64,000 nt of DNA from Closterium sp. Naga37s-1 (Eukaryota > Streptophyta > Zygnematophyceae > Desmidiales > Closteriaceae). This document shows positions 10,608 through 18,044 of the stretch, one piece after another. The stretch's first letter is position 1, and each line of letters opens with the position of its first letter. Both the position numbers and the translations under genes were made by a program. The stretch covers positions 1,099,501-1,163,500 of the forward strand of contig CANJKZ010001146.1 of assembly GCA_947471745.1 (NCBI GenBank), in the 5' to 3' direction. The notes under the pieces were generated by a model. It made no database searches. It was not told where the DNA came from and worked only from the letters and a program-made list of their open reading frames with translations.

Positions 10608-11867
10608 ATTCTGCAGAGCAGATCATGCCAGTGAGGGAGCTCAACAGAGTCAGGAAACTGGGTACGCCAAGCGTCAGTCAAGCGACCGAAGCAGCGCTGC
10701 GTGGTGTGTGGGAGCCCACACACCTCCCCACTACGAGGGCCGGTGCGAAGAACGTACGCGCAGGGACCTGCACCCCCAGACCTCCCACGCCCAGCGTACC
10801 ACTCACGAAGCTGCTGAACCGACGGGGTCTCACTGGGGCGCGACTGCTGCTGACGCTGGCTACCACCAGCGCCTCCACGCTGCGCGGCTGCACCTCGACC
10901 AGCACCACCGCCACCGCCACCTCCACCACCGCTGCCGCTGCCTCCACCACCTCCGCCGCTGCCTCCACCACCTCCACTGCCGCCACTGAAGCCCCCACTC
11001 CCGGTGCCACCCCCACCTCCACCGCCACCCCCTCCTCCTCCGCCACCACCCCCCCGGCCACCCCCTCCACCACCTCTGCTCCCCTTGCCCTTGCTGTTGC
11101 GGCGCCTCCCACTCGGAGCAGACGCAGCCCCGACCTCCTCAGTGCCAACGAGGTCGACAGCAGCAGCAGAAGCAACAGAGGGGAGAAGGGGGACAGGGGA
11201 ACACCCCTCAAAGAAAGGGGTGCGACGGTCGCCGCGAGAAGCACCTACAGCTAAGATACTCTTCTCAGCTGCAGTAAGGTGCTCCTCTAGCAGGTCGACA
11301 GTCAGCTCGGTGGGGCAAAGGGAGAGGAAGTGATCCCTGATTGAGGAAAGTGAGTCAGGGTGGCGGGTGACTAGGTAGTAAAGGGTGATGTACATGGGGG
11401 GGGGGGGTTCTTGGCACAGAACTCAGTGGGAAGGTAGCACGGTAGCGGGCGTCACTAGTGCGAAGGTGAGCAACTAGGTCAGCGACTGTGGCAAAGGCGG
11501 CAAGGTCAGGGAAAAGGTACGGCAGCATGAGGCGGCTGAGTGCAGCAGTGGAAGGGGAGGAGTAGCGTGCAACTACAGCGTCGTACAAAGACTGAGCAGT
11601 CTTGTACTGGCCAAAGTGTGCGCGCTCAGCAGGCGGCAGGTGACTACGAACAGCAAGACGAGCAACAGCGTCACAAGTGGTCCACTGAGAGCGAACAGTA
11701 CTGTCAGCAGTGGCAGCAGGAGCAGTGGAAACACCGGACGTGTGATCGAAAAGAGATACCCCATCCCTAGAATCACACTGAAGAAACAGCTTTAGATCGT
11801 CAACCCACACGTCAAAGCCAACTGCACGTCCCTCAGCATCAAAGGTGAGAACGGTAGGACTAGCCAT
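10589..11867 (-). pseudogene. Copia-1 gag
   Basis: Gag starts at 11867 with MASPTVLTFDAEGRAVGFDV and a WVDDLKLFLQ helix. It runs 170 codons to a frame break at a G-run near 11397-11407, and resumes as MYITLYYLVTRHPDSL. A Gly-rich stretch follows. Then comes an atypical zinc-binding pattern, Cys-X13-Cys-X3-His-X4-Cys (CAYVLRTG...CGLPHTTQRC), instead of the usual CCHC knuckle. The frame breaks again at the protease border (about 10607). The same gag layout recurs in Copia-2, 3, 4, 5 and 7. Confidence 0.85.
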
Positions 11868-13015
11868 AGTAGCAGTAGGAGCAGCAGCAATGCAAAGCAG
11901 TGGTAGGAGCAGTAGCAGCAGTAGCAGTAGTAGAAGCAGTAGCAGCAGTCGAAGCAGTAGCAGCAGTGCTGCTCGGCAGAGCAGTGCGGCTCGGTGGGGG
12001 CGGCGCGGCTCGGTAGAGCGGCGCGGCTCGGCTGGGCAGCGCGGCTCAGCTGGGCGGCGCGGCTCGGCTGGGCGGCGCGGCTCGGCTACTGGCGGCGCGG
12101 CAGCAGGGAGGGGGAGGGGGGGGGGAGCACGAGTGCTTACCAGGGGCCGCTGTTGGGGCGGCAGCAGGGCAAGGCCAGGTCGACGGGCGGCGGGTCAGCG
12201 ACGGGCGGCAGGTCGGCGACTGGCGGCTGGTCAGGGACGGGCGGCAGTTCGGCGACGGGCGGCTGGTCAGGGACAGGCGGCAGGTCGGCGACGTGCGGCT
12301 GGTCAGGGACGGGCGGCAGGTCGGCGACGGGCGGCTGGTCAGGGACGGGCGGCTGGTCAGGGACGGGCGGCGGGTCGGCGACGGGCGGCTGGTCAGAGAC
12401 GGGCGGCAGGTCGGCGACGGGCTGCTGGTCAGCGACTGGCGGCGGTCCAGAGGCGGGCGACGGCCGGCAAAGGGGGGGGCAACGGGCCAACGACGGGCGG
12501 TAGTGGGCCTCTAAGGGACGTGAGGGGGGGGGGGGGGGCGCCACGGGCCGCGAAGGGGCCGATACGGGCCGGAAAGGGGCCGTGACTGGCCGCAAAGGGG
12601 CCGCTACGGGCCGCGAAGGGGCCGCGACGGGCCGCGAAGGGGCCGTTACGGGCCGCAAAGGGGCCGCGACGGGCCGGAAAGGGGCCGCTACGGGCCGCGA
12701 AGGGGCCGCTACGGGCCGCGAAGGGGCCGCTACGGGCCGGAAAGGGGCCGTTACGGGCCGCAAAGGGGCCGCTACGGGCCGCGAAGGGGCCGCGACGGGC
12801 CGTGAAGGGGCCGCGACGGGCCGTGAAGGGGCCGTGACGGGCCGCGAAGGGGCCGCTACGGGCCGCAAAGGGGCTGCTACGGGCCGCAAAGGGGCCGCTA
12901 CGGGCCGCAAAGGGGCCTCTACGGGCCGTGAAGGGGCCGCTACGGGCCGCGAAGGGGCCTCGAAGGGCAGGCGCGACGCGCGCGTCGGGCAGGTAAGGAA
13001 AAAAAAGAATTTTAG
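11868..13015 (-). repeat. Copia-1 leader minisatellites
   Basis: Between leader box and gag the sense strand is strongly C-rich. About 12541-12960 is a near-perfect 21-bp tandem repeat (plus strand CGGGCCGCGAAGGGGCCGCT plus A). About 12180-12450 is an 18-bp array built on GACGGGCGGC. About 11960-12090 is a looser CGGCTCGGCTGGG array. A sense-strand ORF (12137-13117, 326 codons) starts inside the LTR and crosses the 21-bp array as Pro-rich heptapeptides. Confidence 0.85.
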
Positions 13016-13057
13016 TGGTGGGCCCTTAGGAAAAATAGTCGAACTAGCTCTACACCA
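13016..13057 (-). promoter_or_regulatory. Copia-1 PBS, hairpin and GGGCCCACCA box
   Basis: Next to the 5' LTR the sense strand reads TGGTGTAGAGC, a degenerate form of the usual TGGTATCAGAGC primer site. A short stem TAGT/ACTA (13036-13046) follows, and then GGGCCCACCA (13016-13025). Both PBS and stem are weaker here than in sister elements. Confidence 0.7.
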
Positions 13058-13185
13058 TGTGAGAGAATTGAGGAATGAATGAACTAGAAATGAGATGGGT
13101 ACAAGTAGGAAACACAAAAGTGTCGTACCCTCTAAGGACTACCCCACTACTGCCTAAACAGACTATAGCAAGTATAAGTTTGACA
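13058..13185 (-). repeat. Copia-1 5' LTR
   Basis: This 128-bp LTR is followed by the TSD CCTCC at 13186-13190. It differs from the 3' LTR at four sites by eye. Confidence 0.92.
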
Positions 13186-13190
13186 CCTCC

Positions 13191-13969
13191 GGTAAATCAT
13201 CGGGGAAGATCCCCGGGAACCGTTTCAACAGTTCCTGTAGCTCCGATGGTACTGCTGCCAGTAGTTTCTGAAAATCGCTCGTTTTATCCAATTCTTCCAC
13301 GATTGTGATATCCACCGCGTACACATCAGCTCCAGCGGTGACAGCCCGTTTCATCGTGATGGCATTGACGTGGATCGTTGAAGACTCAGGCGACTGCCAG
13401 CGAGGTAGTTCGACCCAGTTACCGCTACTTCGCACAGTGCAGCTACCCGTCGTCCAGTCGATTCGCGGGTTGTACCGTCGCAGCCAATCACGTCCTAGTA
13501 AAATGCCGTGCCCATCCAATGTCGTCGCGAGCATTTCCTATGTAAATCCGAAGTTTCCCCCACAGCGGACTTTTACTCTCTCCACTTTTTCCCGTATGGC
13601 CAGCGGCGTTCCGTCAATTAATCGTGCATCGATCTCCGGTAAACACCGACTAAGTGCCAGTTGCAACTTCCTTGCAGTCGCGGTGTTAACTAAACTGTTA
13701 CTTGCGCCTCCGTCGATAAAAATCTTCACTGCTGCTCCTTGTATTTTCCCGTGAATCAGTACTGGGCAATCCATCGTTGTGCCCTCCTTATTCGTCCGAG
13801 CCCGATCGATAGCGTGAATCGGTACTGTGATTCGGTGAGGGTCGGTGAAATTGGACGAGCAGGCAGTCTCGTCAGTAGTTGGCCCAACTTCTACTGACTG
13901 CTGGCGTTTCCCGGCCTCTGAGACTCTCGCCCCTGCTCTGTTCCGCGGCGCCTCAGCTCCTCTGGGCAT
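13191..13969 (-). pseudogene. Gypsy-1 protease and start of RT
   Basis: The pol frame opens in the -1 frame relative to gag. It holds a protease with FIDGGASNSLVN (a D-G-G variant of the usual D-S/T-G) and GILLGRDWLRRYNP. The frame ends at 13538 and resumes shifted by 13534. It continues to RFPGIFPDDLPE, the start of the RT domain, where Copia-1 is inserted. The remainder of RT resumes at 5526. Confidence 0.82.
13871..13912 (-). promoter_or_regulatory. Putative -1 ribosomal frameshift signal between gag and pol
   Basis: The sense strand has GGGAAAC at 13912-13906. In the gag register it reads CCG GGA AAC, the X XXY YYZ arrangement. After a 7-nt spacer comes a stem-loop at 13898-13871: GTCAGT pairs with ACTGAC and, after a 3-nt bulge, AGTTG pairs with CAACT around a GGC loop. 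Gag stops at 13891-13893, five codons after the heptamer. Slipping -1 gives GGG AAA CGC, exactly the open protease frame. Confidence 0.75.
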
Positions 13970-15055
13970 TCATTCTTGCAATGGCCCGGCCTATTGCAAG
14001 CAAAGCAGCGCCCCTTAAACGGTGCGGCAGCTGCATTTGTCGCAACGGCGTGTACGGTGGCGTGCTTGATCGGTCCCCGAGGACGTTGTCCGTAGTAGGA
14101 CCCCGGTCTCGGTCGCCGTAGGATGTCGATTTTCTCGGCGAGCGCGAGGATCTCGTTGAAATTCGAGAGCCCGCGTAGCATAATTTCGTGCAAGATGTCA
14201 GGCTTTAGCCCTCCGACGTAACGGTCCACCCGCTCCGCTTCGAGCATATAGCCGACTTGCTCGCATAATGCGAGAAATCCACTTGTGTAGTCTTGAACCG
14301 ATCCGAGCTGCCGCCAAGTGCGCAATTTCTGACGCGATGAAATCGAAGTCACGATCGGCTCAAAACGCGCCCGAAGCCCTGCGCACCACGCATCCCACGT
14401 GTTGTACTGGGCTGTCTCGCAGAATGAACTCCAGGTGACGGCTGGGCCCGTGGGCCCGTATTCTTGCGACGGTGGCTCGTAGGCGCGTGACGACGTCACG
14501 ATGACTCGCCACCACTCCATGGCAGGGCCCCTCAGCAGCGAAACAGCGTAGCGAATCTTCGCTGCGTCCGACTCGACGTAGTTCGCGTCGAAGAATACGT
14601 TCATCGTGAAGACCCACAACTGAACCGTCGGACCCCCACGTTGGCTTGGGTCGAAACAGGGCGGACGCTGCGGCTTGAGTGGCATTGGTGCCGTGATGGC
14701 GTACTCGCCACTTGTCGCTGCAAATTCCACGTGCCGACGGGCTTCGCGGGGCTCCCGTGGGCTTGGTGTGACTCTGTTTCGCTCCATGCCAGGCATTGAG
14801 TGAGCGGCGCCCTCACTGGCTACGCCTGAGCGCTGTCCCACGCTGTCGTTCTGTGTCGGTGTGCCGGAGGAGATAACGATCGGCTCCTCGGAGTGTGCAG
14901 GTACGTTTGTTGGTGCTGGTGCATTCACTGTCGATTGTTGGCGGGCGGAATCGCGTTCCGCCGTGAGTGGCGATTTCAAGCGCCGATTCTTCGAGTTGGC
15001 ACATGAGCCGGTCTAGCTGCTCGTGTGTCAGTGTCGCGATATTAAGTTCTGCCAT
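13891..15055 (-). pseudogene. Gypsy-1 gag with CCHC zinc knuckle
   Basis: The likely start is 15055 (MAELNIATLTHEQLDRL), matching Gypsy-2 gag. An apparent 2-nt deletion near 14974 shifts the frame after LEIAT. The frame from there to 13891 carries the capsid-like region (WVFTMNVFFDANYVES, IRYAVSLLRGPAMEWW, LRTWRQLGSVQDYTSGFLAL) and the knuckle CFACNRPGHCKNEC (CX2CX4HX4C). Gag would package the RNA. The end of the frame overlaps pol by 79 nt. Confidence 0.87.
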
Positions 15056-15224
15056 GGCAGGGGTGTCGGGCAAGCTCAGCGATAGCCTCTGTCGTGGCCG
15101 TGCGTGCTTACGAGAGAGCACTACGAGCGGCGGTGCTTGGTCGCTGAGAGACGTCTACCCCCTCCCCAAAAATTGAGATAGTGGGGAAGCGAAGGTGTGG
15201 GTGCGGTCCGAGAGAAGATCGTAG

Positions 15225-15237
15225 GCTCTGATAACCA
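15225..15237 (-). promoter_or_regulatory. Gypsy-1 primer-binding site
   Basis: Two bases inside the 5' LTR the sense strand reads TGGTTATCAGAGC. It differs by one inserted base from the TGGTATCAGAGC site complementary to initiator-Met tRNA in many plant elements. Confidence 0.7.
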
Positions 15238-15239
15238 AG

Positions 15240-15722
15240 TGTTACGAGTGCAATTGAGTGAACGAGTAAGGATTGCACTATCGAGACAAGATACAATGAG
15301 TGAAAGATTGAGCGAAGAATATATAGCGAAGCTACGGTGCTAACGGCAACATGGGAAATTGGGGTGCACGACGGGCCTGGTGCTGAGGTTGGGGACTGTC
15401 GAGGCGGAGGTCCGGAGCGCGGGTTACCAACCTGTTAGAATCTTACGGGAAAAGATGGTTTCGACTATCGAGAGGGTTGGTACAAAGTGAAAACCCAAGG
15501 GGTTGTACCCCACAGTAAGTACCCTACTAAGCCTACCCAAACTATAACACATATATGCATATGTTTGACACAACCGAACCGTGAGGTTGGGTCGCGTCGT
15601 GAACAGTGGCGGGAATGGTGTCGAGGCGAATGTCGCGAGTTCTAACGGAATATTGTGGGGTGCTGTCAGTGGTGTACGAGCTGAGCAGGGACGCGAAGTA
15701 AGGAAAAGGATTTTTCTTTACA
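15240..15722 (-). repeat. Gypsy-1 5' LTR, split by a solo copia LTR
   Basis: The LTR is 340 bp once the 138-bp insertion and its 5-bp TSD are removed. It ends ...CTTTACA and is followed by the element TSD CAACT (15723-15727). Confidence 0.9.
15433..15570 (-). mobile_element. Solo copia LTR inserted in Gypsy-1 LTR
   Basis: This 138-bp sequence (TGTTAGAATC...TTTGACA) is flanked by CAACC on both sides (15428-15432, 15571-15575). The undisturbed site is visible in the 3' LTR. It has the LTR plan of the short copia families here (reverse complement TGTCAAAC...CTAACA), but is a separate subfamily. It probably arose by LTR-LTR recombination of a full element. Confidence 0.9.
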
Positions 15723-16605
15723 CAACTCATTCTCAACCTTGGTGTCTGCTGGAACTACAGGGTTGGTTTGTTTGTAAGAAAGTTGAGAAATCAATGGTGT
15801 TTTCAATCAACCAGAGTGAATGATGTGTATTCATTATCTGTAAGCGTCATGCATAGTTGACATTAGAGTGTTTCTCTGAATTTAGCGAAGGTGTCTGTGT
15901 ATTATTGGTAAGCACGAGTCGCAATGTGCGGTCCGTGTGAAGCTTCCCACATCAAACTTCGCAATTACTGTTCCGCCGTGAATGCCGCCGTGGATATCGT
16001 GATCTAGCAAGCCCAAAACCTTCACAGCGCCCACTTCTCAAGCTGCGTAGCGCCTTAGAGTCCAGAAACATTCGCCCCTGATAACGCCTTTTCACCTCTC
16101 GTAATCAGCAAAAACCTTTCCCAACCCATCTCTTCCCCCAACCAACCCTCTCTCGCACAACTCATCTCGTCAGCAACAACTCAACCAGCCCGCACACGCA
16201 TTTCCAAGGCCATCATAATTTTGAATCATATAATTCTCAGCGCGTCACCATCACCCAAGCTCCCACCATCACCCAAGCTCCCACCATCGGCGCCGCATCC
16301 GACGCTTCAAGACTCAGCAGTAAACCGAGGTGCTACGAGACGCACGGTGAATTTCTCCACGGCTACTGTCGAGCCGCAACACGTCAGCCAAACCGAACTG
16401 GCCTGCCCGCATGGCGCTAATGCTTCATGGTATTAAAATTCCGCTCGAGCTAAGCAAGCCATTCAGTCTTCATTCAACCAGAAATACTAGCAGCCATCCC
16501 AGCTCCAAAATAAAATTCCAGAAGCCTCTGAAACTACCATCACTGCCATCCTACCAATCTAAATCTTCTTTCCAATTCAGGCTTCTTTCAGTAACAAACG
16601 CAGCC
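15723..16605. other. Flank of Gypsy-1 and upstream region of the secreted-protein gene
   Basis: 15723-15803 is the second half of the dispersed inverted repeat. The rest is AT-richer, non-coding-looking DNA and probably the promoter and 5' UTR of the gene at 16606. The reading frame stays open upstream to 16411, but that extension (MALMLHGIKIPL...) hides the signal peptide and is less likely to be the start. Confidence 0.55.
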
Positions 16606-17445
16606 ATGGGTGCTCTTCGTTCGCTCTTCCTGATCGCCCTCGTCCTCGCCGTGACTCTGAACCTCCTCGCTGGAGTCTCAGCGGCGCCGCGACGCGCCCT
16701 CGGCAAGGTCAAGGGGAATCCTCCTCAGAAGCCCCTCCCGCCAACTCCATTCGACCCGAAGAACTTCCCCGTCGCATCTAACCCTCCCTCTCCAAGCGGC
16801 TCGCGGAAGGGCTCCATGGACTCAACCATCTCGTTCGATTCCAACGCGCCATCCGTGCCCTCAATCAGCGGCTCGCCGTCACGAAAGGGCTCAGCTGATT
16901 CGTCCTTCTCCTTCGATTCCAAGGACGGCGGGTCCCGCAGGAGCTCCGTGGGTTCCGTCTCGTCCGTGGATTCCGCTGCTGCGGCGAAGAAATTCCTCTC
17001 GAACGTCCCAAACGCGTTCGAGACTTACTCGGGCAACTCTGGCGGATCCCGGAAGGGCTCAGGGGCAACGCCGCGCATTCTCGTTATCAAGGGGGGACCT
17101 CAGAAGCCCCTTCCGCCCAACCCAAGCAGGAAATCATCTGTTGATTCGTCCGCCGCTTCGGGGTTCCACGTCGCCAACTTCCCCGTCGCGTCTAACCCTC
17201 CCTCTCCAAGCGGCTCTCGAAAGGGCTCCATGGACTCAACCATCTCCTTCGATTCCAAGGCGCCATCCGTGCCCTCGCTCAACGGCTTGCTGTCCCGAAA
17301 GGACTCAGTGGGTTCGACCTTCTCCTTCGATTCCAACGACAGCGGATCTCGCAGGAGCTCCGTGGATTCCGTCTCGTCCGTGAAAACCGGGGTGTCTGTT
17401 CAGATTCGCGCTGCTGATTCCAATGGCAAAAAGGGAGGGAAGTGA
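16606..17445 (+). CDS. Secreted Ser-rich protein with SRKGS repeats, unknown function
   Basis: This is a single-exon frame of 279 residues. I chose the ATG at 16606 because it gives a clean signal peptide (MGALRSLFLIALVLAVTLNL, cleavage near GVSA-AP). The mature part is basic and low complexity. A module of about 80 residues occurs twice (about 40-121 and 165-250): P-Q-K-P-L-P-P, then FPVASNPPSPSGSRKGSMDS, then ISFDS and APSVPS. Within each module SRKGS-x-DS-x-FSFDS recurs, and SRRSSV-x-S-VSSV closes it. The R-K/R-x-S motifs look like basophilic kinase sites, but a secreted protein would not normally meet such kinases. No enzyme domain, Cys pairs or membrane segment other than the signal. A role in wall, mucilage or mineral binding is possible but unproven. 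AATAAA occurs at 17896. Confidence 0.7.
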   Translation: MGALRSLFLIALVLAVTLNLLAGVSAAPRRALGKVKGNPPQKPLPPTPFDPKNFPVASNPPSPSGSRKGSMDSTISFDSNAPSVPSISGSPSRKGSADSSFSFDSKDGGSRRSSVGSVSSVDSAAAAKKFLSNVPNAFETYSGNSGGSRKGSGATPRILVIKGGPQKPLPPNPSRKSSVDSSAASGFHVANFPVASNPPSPSGSRKGSMDSTISFDSKAPSVPSLNGLLSRKDSVGSTFSFDSNDSGSRRSSVDSVSSVKTGVSVQIRAADSNGKKGGK

Positions 17446-18044
17446 TTCGTCACTTGGTTTCAAGCTTTGGAGTAGGGGCCTTTGCTTGCTGGTGGGCTAA
17501 CGTTGAGGGATTGAGGCAGTTGTGAGGAGGCACGGCTACTGTGCAGCTGTTCTGCTGTGGTGCCAGGCTGCTGTGGTGCGGTGACATGGGCTCCAAACCG
17601 ATTGGAGGGCATGGGTAGTGGTGCTGTGTTCCTGTGGTACGAGGCTGCTGTTTCTCACGGGAAAATAGGTGGAAACTCCAGGAAACTCAGGGGTGCTGCT
17701 TTAGAGGCGTGCTGGTGGGTAGGAGTAGATTGTGGGGGGTAATGCTGCTTTCTTCTCGCTCTTGTGTGCTTTGTGCTTCTTGTCGCTTTCCTTTGCTCTT
17801 GCTCCTGCTTGTCTTTCGGTGGGCTGGATGGAAGTTTTTACTGCTAGTAGTGTGTCTGTGTGTGATGCCTTTCAACAATTCCCTTTTCTGCTTTTAATAA
17901 AGATACCCTTCTCTGTGCTGTGCATCCCACACTTGCACTACAGCATCCTACAAGCCATCACCAATAACAGAATTCCAAAATGCAATGGTTCACGTTATAT
18001 ATCCCAACAATCCTTAATCACGCGAACCACACTACTTGGAAGGC
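17446..18044. other. Region between the convergent secreted-protein gene and UTP14
   Basis: This probably contains the 3' UTRs of both genes. A TAATAAAG lies at 17895-17902, in the sense of the upstream gene. There is no convincing additional gene. Short ORFs at 17557-17897 have no recognisable features. Confidence 0.45.

Larger units (their letters stand above)
5532..13185 (-). mobile_element. Copia-1: Ty1/copia element inserted in Gypsy-1
   Basis: This 7,654-bp element is bounded by 128-bp LTRs (TGTGAGAG...TTTGACA in plus order) and the TSD CCTCC at 5527-5531 and 13186-13190. The LTRs differ at four positions by eye (about 97% identity). Minus-strand order is 5' LTR, PBS, leader with hairpin, box and minisatellites, gag, protease, integrase, RT, RNase H, PPT and 3' LTR. 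Integrase before RT defines copia. The coding region has only a few lesions: an indel in a G-run in gag, a frame break at the gag/protease border and one TAG before RT. Confidence 0.95.
3270..15722 (-). mobile_element. Gypsy-1: Ty3/gypsy chromovirus, nested and defective
   Basis: This is a full-length insertion bounded by 340-bp LTRs (TGTTACGAG...TTACA) and a 5-bp TSD, CAACT, at 3265-3269 and 15723-15727. Read on the minus strand the order is 5' LTR, PBS, gag with a CCHC knuckle, protease, RT, RNase H, integrase and chromodomain. That order defines a chromovirus, whose chromodomain is thought to guide integration to modified chromatin. Copia-1 interrupts RT at CCTCC. A solo copia LTR interrupts the 5' LTR. 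The RT palm is deleted and several frame breaks are present, so this copy cannot encode its own replication. Confidence 0.93.

Noticed and set aside
12541-12960. CRISPR-like direct repeats
   Set aside because: The units are contiguous 21-bp minisatellite copies with no unique spacers, lie in a eukaryotic retrotransposon leader, and have no cas genes nearby.
16411-16605. N-terminal extension of the secreted protein
   Set aside because: The upstream in-frame ATG adds 65 residues that bury an otherwise clear signal peptide, so the ATG at 16606 is preferred.
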